Origin: Cellulophaga omnivescoria
GTDB lineage: Bacteria > Bacteroidota > Bacteroidia > Flavobacteriales > Flavobacteriaceae
Direction: 5' to 3'
Assembly (NCBI RefSeq): GCF_001999725.1
Contig: NZ_MDDP01000020.1
Span: 1-43,489 of the forward strand
DNA: 43,489 nt
Part shown: positions 8,070-15,585 of the stretch, piece by piece
Layout: every line of letters begins with the position of its first letter
Numbering within the stretch: position 1 is the first letter of the stretch
Program-made: the position numbers and the translations under genes
The notes under the pieces: generated by a model
The model's database searches: none
What the model saw: only the letters and a program-made list of their open reading frames with translations
What the model was told of the DNA's origin: nothing

Positions 8070-8156
8070 AACTTTGGTCTTAGTTGGTTTGTTTACTTAA
8101 TAGACGCTATTACGGACTAATTTGTTGCCTAAGGTTTTTCTGTTTGGTTAAAATAG

Positions 8157-9158
8157 TTAAAAGTTTTCCTGAGTGAGTTCATTATTTAACATTGCACCAC
8201 CTAAGTTACCAGTATAAACTGCACTAGATAACGCACGTAGTCTAGAGCTGTTGTCTCCGCAAGCATACACGCCATCTACTGTAGTTTTTTGCATAGGGTT
8301 TACCTCAATATGTCCGTTTTCTGTGAGTTTACAACCTAATTGGTCTGCAATATTTGTGCTTTGTTTAAAAGGAACATCTGCATAAGCGCAATCATAATTT
8401 TCAGAGCTTCCGTCTTTAAATTCAATTTTTTCTAACTGTCCGTTTGTATGCACAATGGTTTCAATTTCTTTTTCATTAATTTTAATGTTGTGCTGCTTAA
8501 GTTTTGTAAGTTCTTCATCACTAAAATTATTTTTGCCCATAGTAATAATTGTACTGTTATTAGTTAAGTTGTTTACTAATGATGCCAAATGAAAAGCCCT
8601 TTCTCCGTTAGCAATTATAGCTGTTTTTTTGTTTTTGTACTCGTAACCGTGGCAGTATGGGCAGTGTATCACAGATATACCCCAGCAAGAAGAAAAGCCT
8701 TGTATATTGGGCAATAAGTCTTTAATACCTGTGGCAATAATTATTTTTTTGGCAGTAAATACGTTTTCATTGTCTGTAGTTACACTAAAAATAGCCTTGT
8801 TTTTTTTAGCATTAACCACAAATCCGTTATGGTGGGTAACACTGTTGTAGGCTGCTAGTTGTTCTTTTCCAATTTTTAAAATTTCACCAGGCTTACTGCC
8901 ATCTTGACTCAAAAAATTATGAGCGTGTGATGTTTGTGCGTTGCAAGGTTTACCAGCATCTATAACCAAAGTTTGTTTTAAAGATCTACCCAAGGCCATA
9001 GCAGCAGATAATCCTGCATAACTTCCGCCAATAATTATTACATCAAAATCTGTTTTACTCATTTTATACACGTTTTTAAAAAGGTTCCATAAGGGGTTTT
9101 GTATGGTAATATGTAAACCACCAATAGCCAAAGCTTTTATAACATTTCTCCTTATCAT
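8157..9158 (-). CDS. NAD(P)/FAD-dependent oxidoreductase, thioredoxin-reductase-like
   Basis: A flavoprotein of the thioredoxin reductase fold. The FAD-binding dinucleotide motif is DVIIIGGSYAGLSAA, the redox-active pair is in VIHCPYCHGYEY (CxxC), and the second FAD motif is VYACGDNSS. Family members transfer electrons from NAD(P)H through FAD to a disulfide; the natural partner is unknown, and there is no thioredoxin gene beside it. Start choice is open. The long form starts at 9158 with MIRRNVIKALAIGG, a 32-residue extension. The shorter form starts at 9062 (MSKTDFDVIIIGG), the usual distance from the FAD motif. I list the long form because its start is next to the operator region. It is divergent from the Fur-family gene, and two palindromes between them suggest shared control. 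Confidence 0.85.
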   Translation of the reverse strand: MIRRNVIKALAIGGLHITIQNPLWNLFKNVYKMSKTDFDVIIIGGSYAGLSAAMALGRSLKQTLVIDAGKPCNAQTSHAHNFLSQDGSKPGEILKIGKEQLAAYNSVTHHNGFVVNAKKNKAIFSVTTDNENVFTAKKIIIATGIKDLLPNIQGFSSCWGISVIHCPYCHGYEYKNKKTAIIANGERAFHLASLVNNLTNNSTIITMGKNNFSDEELTKLKQHNIKINEKEIETIVHTNGQLEKIEFKDGSSENYDCAYADVPFKQSTNIADQLGCKLTENGHIEVNPMQKTTVDGVYACGDNSSRLRALSSAVYTGNLGGAMLNNELTQENF

Positions 9159-9171
9159 ACTTAATTATTAA

Positions 9172-9186
9172 TGCAACTATGTTGCA
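9172..9186. promoter_or_regulatory. Palindromic operator candidate 1 (TGCAAC-TAT-GTTGCA)
   Basis: A perfect 6-3-6 palindrome in the divergent intergenic region. On the minus strand it reads TTGCAACATAGTTGCAT, giving the frame TTGC-N9-GCA, the same as candidate 2. It lies immediately upstream of the oxidoreductase long-form start. The likely binder is the neighbouring Fur-family repressor (inference). Confidence 0.6.
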
Positions 9187-9219
9187 ATTAAAAACAAATA
9201 TATATTAATTTTTGTATTA

Positions 9220-9236
9220 TTGCGATACAATCGCAA
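9220..9236. promoter_or_regulatory. Palindromic operator candidate 2 (TTGCGAT-ACA-ATCGCAA)
   Basis: A perfect 7-3-7 palindrome 4 bp before the ATG of the Fur-family gene. A -7-like element (TAATTTTTG, 9206-9214) sits just upstream, so the palindrome probably covers the transcription start. It shares the TTGC-N9-GCAA frame with candidate 1. This fits autorepression by the Fur-family protein. Confidence 0.6.
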
Positions 9237-9240
9237 TAAA

Positions 9241-9615
9241 ATGAACAGAAGAAATACGCCAACTAAAGAAGCAGTATTAAATTTACTAATAAATGCTAAA
9301 AAAGCACTTAGTCATGATGCTATAGAAAAACAGTTAAGTATAGCTATTAATAGGGCTACAATTTATAGGGTATTAAATAGGTTTTGTGAAGATGAAGTGG
9401 TTCATAAAATTGTAGCTGAAGACGGCAAGCAATACTTTGCAATTTGTAAAAAATGTAAAAACGAGGAGGAGGTAAAGCCTCACTTTCATTTTAGGTGTAC
9501 CAGTTGTGATACTATAGAGTGTTTAAAAATTCCTGTAGAATATACCGCACCAAATGGGTATACAGTAGCTAGTGCAAATTGTATTTTAACCGGAACTTGT
9601 AAAAATTGTATGTAG
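9241..9615 (+). CDS. Fur-family metal-dependent transcriptional repressor
   Basis: A 124-residue regulator. The N-terminal winged helix contains NRRNTPTKEAVLNLL and the recognition-helix stretch INRATIYRVLNRF. The C-terminal dimerisation domain has HFHFRCTSCDTIECL. Cys pairs (ICKKCK, CTSC, CKNC) would form the structural zinc site. I place the start at the ATG at 9241: a TTG at 9220 is in frame but lies inside a perfect palindrome that looks like an operator. The subclass (Fur, Zur or PerR) cannot be fixed from sequence alone. The TTGC-N9-GCAA operator form is not the classical Fur or PerR box, so a zinc- or peroxide-type role is possible. Likely targets are itself and the divergent oxidoreductase. 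Confidence 0.85.
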   Translation: MNRRNTPTKEAVLNLLINAKKALSHDAIEKQLSIAINRATIYRVLNRFCEDEVVHKIVAEDGKQYFAICKKCKNEEEVKPHFHFRCTSCDTIECLKIPVEYTAPNGYTVASANCILTGTCKNCM

Positions 9616-9634
9616 TTTACATAGTGCTGCATAC
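9608..9634. terminator. Weak bidirectional hairpin between fur-like and GNAT genes
   Basis: GTATGTAG (9608-9615) pairs with CTGCATAC (9627-9634), with one G-T wobble, followed by TACTTTTT. It overlaps the 3' end of the Fur-family gene and touches the last base of the GNAT gene, so if functional it serves both convergent genes. Confidence 0.35.
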
Positions 9635-10320
9635 TACTTTTTAGCATACAACCACCAATTCATATCTCTTGTTAGTGTGTATCCTAATTTTTGATAAAGT
9701 GCTATTGCTGGGTTTCCTTTATTGGTGTGTAAAATAGGGGTTTTGTTCTCTTTTAAAATTTCTTTGGTGTTGTGTGCAATTAGCTGTTTTGCTAATCCTT
9801 GCCTAGTGTAACTTGGGTGTGTAACAACAGCGCTAACTTCTGTAAAAAGATTTGTTTGCATACGTTGCCCTGCAATAGAAACCAGTTTTCCACTTTTAAA
9901 TATGCCAAAGTATTTACCCATTTCAAAGGTTCTTTTTCTGTAGTAACCAGGCATAACTAGCCAAACTAAATTATAAATTTCATCACTAAAAGTCTCGTCT
10001 AATAACACAATTTCTTCGGTTATTTTTACGTCTGCTAATGTATTTAAAACCATTTGACAGCCCTCAACTTTTTTCTCTAAAAAAAGGGTTGAGTCGTCTA
10101 TTAATGGAGTTTCAGCTTCCGATACAAAAAAAAATTTATCTGTAGTTTGTGCGTAGCTGTTAGCGGCTTTTTTAGTACTACTAGTATCATAAAAAGCACC
10201 AAATGGGCATACCTCGGGATTGTAAAATTTTACATTGTTAAATGTAACTGCAAATTTTTTGTGGGTTTCTTGTAAAGAATACCAAACAGGGTTTTTTAGT
10301 TGATCTTCTAGTGTAGGCAT
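9634..10320 (-). CDS. GNAT-family N-acetyltransferase
   Basis: A 228-residue soluble protein. The C-terminal half carries a GNAT/FR47-like acetyl-CoA-binding fold. The strand-loop-helix VSAVVTHPSYTRQGLAKQLI contains the pyrophosphate-binding motif (R/Q)-x-x-G-x-A. Near the end, GNPAIALYQKLGYTLTRDM is the usual closing element. The N-terminal 100 residues are less conserved and may bind the acceptor, which is unknown. Convergent with the Fur-family gene and followed upstream by the DUF2200 gene in the same direction after a 57-bp gap. Confidence 0.85.
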   Translation of the reverse strand: MPTLEDQLKNPVWYSLQETHKKFAVTFNNVKFYNPEVCPFGAFYDTSSTKKAANSYAQTTDKFFFVSEAETPLIDDSTLFLEKKVEGCQMVLNTLADVKITEEIVLLDETFSDEIYNLVWLVMPGYYRKRTFEMGKYFGIFKSGKLVSIAGQRMQTNLFTEVSAVVTHPSYTRQGLAKQLIAHNTKEILKENKTPILHTNKGNPAIALYQKLGYTLTRDMNWWLYAKK

Positions 10321-10377
10321 TAGTAAAAAAATTACATTTAAATAAAGCGTTTTTTGGCTGTGTGTTACTGCGTAAAA

Positions 10378-10755
10378 TTATTTCTTTTTTTCGCGTAAAA
10401 TCTTCTCCATTTTACGCCCTTTTGCCAATTCATCTATCAATTTTTCCATTTGCCTGCACTGTTTGTACAGTTTAAATTCTTCTTCTATTTCTTCAATACG
10501 GTAACCACAAACAACACCTTTTATTAAATCCTCATTAGGGTTAATTTTAGCTTTGTTAAAAAAAGTTTTAAACGTCACTTTTTCATCAATAAGGTTTTGT
10601 AAGGTAGTAGCGTTAAAACCAGTAAACCATTCTATTACTTGGTCTAACTCTTCTTTAGTTCGCCCATTTTTTTCTATTCTACTTAAATAGTGAGGATAAA
10701 TAGAAGCAAAAATCATATTTGCAACTTGTTCATTTTTTTTGGTGGTGACTTTCAT
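10378..10755 (-). CDS. DUF2200 family protein
   Basis: A 125-residue, highly charged small protein matching the DUF2200 family (PF09966) in length and motifs: MIFASIYPHYLSRIEKNGRTKEELDQVI, quoted here as two adjoining blocks (MIFASIYPHYLSRIEKNG and RTKEELDQVIEWFTGF), and later GVVCGYRIEEIEEE. No biochemical function is established for the family. It is probably cytoplasmic. It begins 11 bp from the stop of the upstream secreted protein, so these genes may be cotranscribed. Confidence 0.85.
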   Translation of the reverse strand: MKVTTKKNEQVANMIFASIYPHYLSRIEKNGRTKEELDQVIEWFTGFNATTLQNLIDEKVTFKTFFNKAKINPNEDLIKGVVCGYRIEEIEEEFKLYKQCRQMEKLIDELAKGRKMEKILREKKK

Positions 10756-10766
10756 AATTTAAGTTT

Positions 10767-11669
10767 TTAATTAAAATAGGCTATCTGGTATGTGTGTTCT
10801 GTAGTAATGGTTGCTACCGATCCTACCTCATTAACAGTTTTAGAACTACTGTTTTTTAAACTATCATACGCATAACTTATAAATTTTGTTTCTTTTCCTT
10901 TCTCAAAAAAACGATGTTCATGCAACAAACCGTTTTGGTAGGCCATAGTCTGCTTGCTTTCTAAAACATTGTTTACATAAACCTCTGTTTTTATACAATT
11001 TTTAGATCCGTCATAAGTGTAATGTTCTACAAACCCGGCGTTATCATTTGCAACCGTGTTGGTATGCTTCATTTTTGAAACTACACCATTTAAGTAAGTA
11101 TAAGTAACGGTATTACTGTAATTTTTACCATCTTGGTTGTAGCAATTTTCTATTAGTGTAGTTAATTGTTTTTTTTGGTTATACTCGTAGTTTTTCTCAC
11201 AATAGGTACCAAACAAATGGTTATTATTTTTTGTGTAAATAATATTGTTGTTTTTATCCGTTTTTGTAATGGATGATTCTACCAATTCATCATCCTCAAA
11301 AGTTTTGGTTTCTAGTTCGCTTTCTTTGTAAAAATATTTTTTTACCGTTGTATAGCCGCTAGGCCCAAGTATTTTTTCAGTTTCGCTGTCTAATTTACTA
11401 TTTAGATAATTGAATTTTGTAATGCTATATATTTTTCCATAAGAATAAACGGTTTCCTTTAGTAAAAACCCACTTGAATTAAACTCTTTTTCTGTATTTA
11501 AAATAGGAGATTTGTTATTGCTTTTAACTTGAGTATACTCTTTTATACTTTTTACTTTTCCAGTTAAATTTAATTTTTCTAAATCGGTTTTATTGTAATT
11601 CTTCATTTTCATTTGTTGCGCATTGCAAATTGATGTAGCTAAAAATATATATAGTAATAGTTTTTTCAT
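10767..11669 (-). CDS. Secreted protein with YD-like repeats, hypothetical
   Basis: A 300-residue protein with a clear signal peptide (MKKLLLYIFLATSICNAQ). The mature part starts with LNLTGKVKSIKEYTQ and then alternates short strands of the kind YFYKESELETKTFEDDELV, YEYNQKKQLTTLIENC, YTYLNGVVSKMKHTN and YTYDGSKNCIKTEVY. This resembles RHS/YD-type or MORN-like repeats widespread in exported Bacteroidota proteins. It lacks the toxin or sorting domains usually attached to RHS proteins. No function is assigned. It is followed by DUF2200 and preceded by a small membrane protein 12 bp away. Confidence 0.65.
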   Translation of the reverse strand: MKKLLLYIFLATSICNAQQMKMKNYNKTDLEKLNLTGKVKSIKEYTQVKSNNKSPILNTEKEFNSSGFLLKETVYSYGKIYSITKFNYLNSKLDSETEKILGPSGYTTVKKYFYKESELETKTFEDDELVESSITKTDKNNNIIYTKNNNHLFGTYCEKNYEYNQKKQLTTLIENCYNQDGKNYSNTVTYTYLNGVVSKMKHTNTVANDNAGFVEHYTYDGSKNCIKTEVYVNNVLESKQTMAYQNGLLHEHRFFEKGKETKFISYAYDSLKNSSSKTVNEVGSVATITTEHTYQIAYFN

Positions 11670-11681
11670 AAAACAAAAAGT

Positions 11682-11993
11682 CTAACTTTTTATTAGTTGA
11701 TGCGGTTTATTTTTTTGTATCAAATAATATATAAATATAATGGCGTTAAAAATTGCTAATACAGTACTTAACACCCAAGTCCAATTAAATTTGTTAGTGT
11801 TGTATAAGTGTAAAGAGGAAAGTACACAAGTATATAAAGCTAGCAAACCAGCTATTGCAAGTATAATTATACCTAAATATATTAAGTAGTCTAACTCTGA
11901 TTGCCAAAAAAAATAGCTCAATTTTATAAAAATTACTATACCGCCAATTAAGGAGAATAGAAAAGAAATAATTAATAGCTTTTTTGTATTCAT
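11682..11993 (-). CDS. Small three-helix membrane protein, hypothetical
   Basis: A 103-residue protein that is almost entirely hydrophobic. Three probable membrane helices lie at about 6-30, 35-62 and 72-92, with a basic tail (QKNKPHQLIKS). No family is recognised. It is the first gene of a possible minus-strand operon with the YD-repeat protein and DUF2200, with 12- and 11-bp gaps. Confidence 0.6.
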   Translation of the reverse strand: MNTKKLLIISFLFSLIGGIVIFIKLSYFFWQSELDYLIYLGIIILAIAGLLALYTCVLSSLHLYNTNKFNWTWVLSTVLAIFNAIIFIYYLIQKNKPHQLIKS

Positions 11994-12337
11994 ATTAATG
12001 AGTTAAAACTGTTTGTCAAAAATTGAAATTAGCATTTAAAATAAAAAAAACATTTATAATTTATACTAAATACCTTTTTTATCGTTTTTTTAGGAGTCTT
12101 TTTGTTGCTACTAATATTGCTAAATATTTAGGCAAAAATTACTTTTTATAATAAGTTACTATGTAATACTTTGTTTTATTATATGCAGCTTTTACATTTT
12201 AGTGCAAGTACTTTTAATAAATAAATTATACAAGTCTAATTTGCGTGTTTATATATTAATTTTTTTAGTATATTTATTTAGTAAGATAAACTTAACACAC
12301 CCACCACTTAGAGTTTACACAGCAAATAATAACTATT
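11994..12337. other. AT-rich divergent intergenic region, 344 bp
   Basis: Separates the minus-strand small membrane protein from the plus-strand four-helix-bundle protein, so it must hold promoters for both. I see no ORF, no RNA gene, no strong hairpin and no perfect TAnnTTTG element. Confidence 0.5.
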
Positions 12338-12937
12338 ATGGGATTTTATGCCAAGTTTAAATGGATTCTAGGGATTTTATTGATTTTTGTCTTAATAATA
12401 ATGACAAACTTAATTGATAAAAACAATTTTGTGCGGGTTAGAGACTCTGTTGTAACCATTTATGAAGACAGATTAATAGCCAACGATTTAATTTTTGAAA
12501 AGTTAAAGTTGGTACAAGAAAAAGAGGTTGCGGTTAAAACATTGGATAGTACTTTTTATGAAAACCGTAATTTAAAAGTAAACGATAATTTACAGTCGTT
12601 AATTTCTAGATTTGAAGAAACCAAATTAACTCCAAAGGAAGCAACCGTATTTAACGACTTTAAAAGTAACGTTAAAGTGTTGCAAAATGCAGAAACTAAG
12701 TTTATAAACTCTAGTTATAACAGTACATCTAAAGTAAGTAGCGCTATAAATAGTTTAAAAAATAACCTTAATGATTTATCTAAAATACAATTAAATGAGG
12801 GTAGCAGGCAAATGTCTATTAGTAAACGAGCAGTAGATTCGGTAGAGCTATTTACACAAATAGAAATTTATATGCTTGTTTTTTTAGCAATTATTATTCA
12901 AGTTGTTGTAATGTATAACCCCAAAGAAAAGAAGTGA
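12338..12937 (+). CDS. Four-helix-bundle sensor (4HB_MCP-like) without output domain
   Basis: A 199-residue protein. A membrane helix lies at about 9-27 (WILGILLIFVLIIM), followed by a long helical periplasmic region with heptad-like charge pattern, and a second membrane helix at about 173-193 (IEIYMLVFLAIIIQVVVMY). It ends after seven more residues (NPKEKK). The layout and the YEDRLIANDLIFEKLKL stretch match the ligand-binding four-helix bundle of methyl-accepting chemotaxis proteins (PF12729). The HAMP and signalling domains that normally follow are absent, and no such gene is next to it. It probably works as a stand-alone membrane sensor or partner subunit (inference). Confidence 0.7.
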   Translation: MGFYAKFKWILGILLIFVLIIMTNLIDKNNFVRVRDSVVTIYEDRLIANDLIFEKLKLVQEKEVAVKTLDSTFYENRNLKVNDNLQSLISRFEETKLTPKEATVFNDFKSNVKVLQNAETKFINSSYNSTSKVSSAINSLKNNLNDLSKIQLNEGSRQMSISKRAVDSVELFTQIEIYMLVFLAIIIQVVVMYNPKEKK

Positions 12938-13010
12938 GTTAGTTTGTAAATTGCTGCTTTTTAGACTTTTTTTTGGAATGTTGTCTCCAAATGTTTTGTT
13001 GTACGTAGTT

Positions 13011-13307
13011 TTAGATTAAAAATTTGATACATCTAATTAATAAAACTAGACCAATAATAAATAAAACCCAAAGAATAATTCGGTCTCTTTTTTGTTCTGC
13101 CTTAGCACGGTTACGAATCTTAAGTTTTAATTTATACATTTCCTTTTTAGGTAACGTTTTAAAGCTTAGGTGATGAGATTTTGCTTCTTTAGAGTAGATA
13201 GTTTTACGATTATCATCTTTAAATTTCCCCCTTTTAGATGGGCGTTGTGCACGGTTTTGTCTCATCCGATTATTCATATCCTGAATGTGTCCTGCTCCAA
13301 ACCCCAT
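13011..13307 (-). CDS. Small basic C-tail-anchored protein, hypothetical
   Basis: A 98-residue protein. The first 75 residues are strongly basic (NRMRQNRAQRPSKRGKFK, KLKLKIRNRAKAEQKRDR) and end in one hydrophobic helix (IILWVLFIIGLVLLIRCIKFLI), so it should be tail-anchored in the inner membrane. No family is known to me. It lies just downstream of the pckA terminator and is convergent with the sensor gene. Confidence 0.6.
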   Translation of the reverse strand: MGFGAGHIQDMNNRMRQNRAQRPSKRGKFKDDNRKTIYSKEAKSHHLSFKTLPKKEMYKLKLKIRNRAKAEQKRDRIILWVLFIIGLVLLIRCIKFLI

Positions 13308-13361
13308 ATTTATTTTTTATTGCGTTTTCAGTGGTCTATTATTACTCTTAAATTTAATAAA

Positions 13362-13393
13362 AAAATCCAGAGAAGCTAGCTCCTCTGGATTTT
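13362..13393 (-). terminator. Rho-independent terminator of pckA
   Basis: A perfect 11-bp stem, AAAATCCAGAG (13362-13372) with CTCTGGATTTT (13383-13393), and a 10-base loop. On the minus strand it is followed by a T-rich tract. It lies about 40 bp after the pckA stop. Confidence 0.85.
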
Positions 13394-13434
13394 GTAATTA
13401 AAATTATTAAACTGTACCAAGTACAGTATTATGC

Positions 13435-15051
13435 TTAAAAGGCGTAGCGTTGCGGGCCACCTCTTCTAATTTCTTCATTAGCGTAAGACTCAAACTTTTT
13501 AAAGTTTTCGCGGAACGCGTTAGATAATTTAAAAGCAGTTTTGTAGTACTCTTCATCGTTATTCCAAGTTGTTCTTGGGCTAAGTACTTCTGTAGGTACA
13601 CCAGGACACTCTCTTGGTTGTGCAACACCAAATACAGAGTGTATGTGGTATTTATCATAAGAGTATAAACCTAAGTCGCCATTTAATACAGCATTAATCA
13701 TAGCACGTGTGTACTTTAATTTCATACGTGTACCAATACCGTAAGGCCCACCAGTCCAGCCAGTATTTACCAACCAAACATTTACGCCAGCTTCTTGCAT
13801 TTTTGCACTTAGCATTTCTGCGTATTTAGTTGGGTGTAATGGCATAAAAGGAGCGCCAAAACAAGCAGAAAAAGAAGGTACAGGCTCTACAACACCAGCT
13901 TCTGTACCAGCAACTTTAGCAGTGTAACCAGATATAAAGTGGTAAGCAGCTTGTGCAGGTGTTAGCTTAGATATTGGAGGCAGTACACCAAAAGCATCTG
14001 CTGTTAAAAAAAATATATTTTTAGGGTTTTTACCTATAGATGGTTCTTGTATGTTTTCTATATTGTAAATAGGGTAACTTACTCTTGTATTTTGAGTAAT
14101 AGAGGTATCTGCAAAATCTACAGCACCCTTATCATCCATTACAATATTTTCTAAAATAGCACCTTTTTTAATGGCACCAAATATTTCTGGTTCGTTTTCT
14201 GCAGATAAGTTAATTACTTTAGCGTAACAACCACCTTCAAAATTAAAAACCGAGTTTTCATTAGTCCAACCGTGCTCATCATCACCAATTAATTTTCTGT
14301 TAGGATCTGCAGACAGGGTAGTTTTTCCTGTGCCAGATAAGCCAAAGAAAATAGCAGTGTCACCGTCTTTACCAACATTAGCAGAACAGTGCATAGGCAA
14401 TGTGTCTTTGTAAACAGGTAAAATAAAGTTTAAAGCAGAAAAAATACCTTTTTTAATTTCACCTGTGTAACCAGTACCACCAATTAAAGCAACTTTTTTA
14501 GTAAAATTTAAAATTGCAAAATTGTGTTGGCGTGTACCATCTACAGCAGGGTCTGCCATAAAACCAGGAGCGTTTACAACGGTCCATTCTGGGTCAAAGT
14601 TTTTTAACTCCTCTGTAGTTGGTCTTAAAAACATGTTGTATGCAAACATATTTGACCAAGGAAATTCATTAATAACCCTAATGTTTAACTTGTAATCTTT
14701 ATCAGCGCATGCGTAAGCATCTCTTACATAAAGTTCTTTTTTGTTTAGATAATCAATCACTTTATTATAAAGTGCATCAAATTTATCTGGCGCAAAAGGA
14801 ATGTTAATATCTCCCCACCAAACTTTATCAGCAGTTATGTCATCCTTTACAATAAATCTGTCTTTAGGAGATCTACCAGTAAATTCGCCAGTATTTATTG
14901 CCAAAGCTCCAGAAGAAGCCTCTTTTCCCATACCTTTATCTAAAGTTATTTTGTGCAATTCTGACGGAGATAATTGATAATTAATGTCAGTGCTTTTAAT
15001 ACCATATTCCTCCAACGAAATCGTTTTCGTGTCTGGACTATAAGTGCTCAT
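13435..15051 (-). CDS. pckA: Phosphoenolpyruvate carboxykinase (ATP)
   Basis: The gluconeogenic enzyme converting oxaloacetate and ATP to phosphoenolpyruvate, CO2 and ADP in the cytoplasm. At 538 residues it is the family's usual length. Motifs seen: GEFTGRSPKDRFIV (substrate site), the kinase-1a P-loop FGLSGTGKTTLS, the metal-binding LIGDDEHGW, and NTRVSYPI and GYTAKVAGTE further on. The start MSTYSPDTKTISLEEYG gives a normal N-terminus. A perfect TAGCTTTG -7 element (minus strand, 15074-15081) gives a short leader, and a strong terminator follows the gene, so it is monocistronic. Confidence 0.97.
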   Translation of the reverse strand: MSTYSPDTKTISLEEYGIKSTDINYQLSPSELHKITLDKGMGKEASSGALAINTGEFTGRSPKDRFIVKDDITADKVWWGDINIPFAPDKFDALYNKVIDYLNKKELYVRDAYACADKDYKLNIRVINEFPWSNMFAYNMFLRPTTEELKNFDPEWTVVNAPGFMADPAVDGTRQHNFAILNFTKKVALIGGTGYTGEIKKGIFSALNFILPVYKDTLPMHCSANVGKDGDTAIFFGLSGTGKTTLSADPNRKLIGDDEHGWTNENSVFNFEGGCYAKVINLSAENEPEIFGAIKKGAILENIVMDDKGAVDFADTSITQNTRVSYPIYNIENIQEPSIGKNPKNIFFLTADAFGVLPPISKLTPAQAAYHFISGYTAKVAGTEAGVVEPVPSFSACFGAPFMPLHPTKYAEMLSAKMQEAGVNVWLVNTGWTGGPYGIGTRMKLKYTRAMINAVLNGDLGLYSYDKYHIHSVFGVAQPRECPGVPTEVLSPRTTWNNDEEYYKTAFKLSNAFRENFKKFESYANEEIRRGGPQRYAF

Positions 15052-15073
15052 AGTTTTAGTTTTTTTGTTAATG

Positions 15074-15081
15074 CAAAGCTA
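15074..15081 (-). promoter_or_regulatory. pckA promoter, -7 element TAGCTTTG
   Basis: A perfect match to the Bacteroidota TAnnTTTG -7 consensus, 22 bp before the pckA ATG. No convincing -33 TTG at the usual spacing was seen. Confidence 0.5.
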
Positions 15082-15119
15082 AAAAAAATTTGCAGTTATG
15101 TAGTTTAATTGTCAAATGT

Positions 15120-15506
15120 TTAGTTAAAATGTTTAAAAATACGATAACCCAATAAAAACCATCCAATTATTAAAAATAATCCACCAATTGGAGTTGCAAG
15201 TGCTATAGATTTTGCATTAAATCCTAAAATTGTATCAATACTTAAAATATATATAGAAAAACTAAACAGAAAAATACCTGTAACCAAAACGTAAAAAATT
15301 TGCTTTTTATGCTTTGCAGTAAGTTTTGGTAGTACACCTAAAACCAACAATAAAAGTGCGTGGTACATTTGGTATTGCGTCCCTGTTTTGTATGATGCTA
15401 TTGCTTTGGCATCTACCAAATTCTCTAATCCGTGTGCACCAAAGGCTCCAAAAATTACTGCAGTAAAGCCAAAAAATACTCCAGCACTTAAAATTGTTTT
15501 GTTCAT
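15120..15506 (-). CDS. DUF423 family membrane protein
   Basis: A small membrane protein of about 128 residues with four hydrophobic helices. It carries the DUF423 (YwdK-like) signature AVIFGAFGAHGLE followed by YKTGTQYQMYHALLLL. Its function is not established. The frame is open upstream to 15551, but the ATG at 15506 (MNKTILSAGVFFG) places the first helix normally and is chosen. It is divergent from the saccharopine dehydrogenase-like gene. Confidence 0.85.
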   Translation of the reverse strand: MNKTILSAGVFFGFTAVIFGAFGAHGLENLVDAKAIASYKTGTQYQMYHALLLLVLGVLPKLTAKHKKQIFYVLVTGIFLFSFSIYILSIDTILGFNAKSIALATPIGGLFLIIGWFLLGYRIFKHFN

Positions 15507-15585
15507 AACAAAAAACGTTTGTAAATTTATAAATGTAACAAAACTGATCATTGTATCAGTATCACAACCAAAAGTAATAAAACAT

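Noticed and set aside
9220-9240. TTG as the start codon of the Fur-family gene
   Set aside because: It lies inside a perfect 7-3-7 palindrome and next to a -7-like element; the ATG at 9241 is 4 bp after the palindrome and gives a normal N-terminus.
12972-12991. TTTGGA/TCCAAA hairpin between the sensor and the small basic protein
   Set aside because: Only 6 bp stem with an 8-base loop and no GC-rich core; too weak to call a terminator.
13407-13658. 83-residue minus-strand reading frame overlapping the pckA 3' end
   Set aside because: Out of frame with pckA, no family signal; a shadow of the real gene.
15388-15585. Longer N-terminus of the saccharopine dehydrogenase-like protein
   Set aside because: It would overlap the divergent DUF423 gene and precede the NAD-binding motif by 66 atypical residues.
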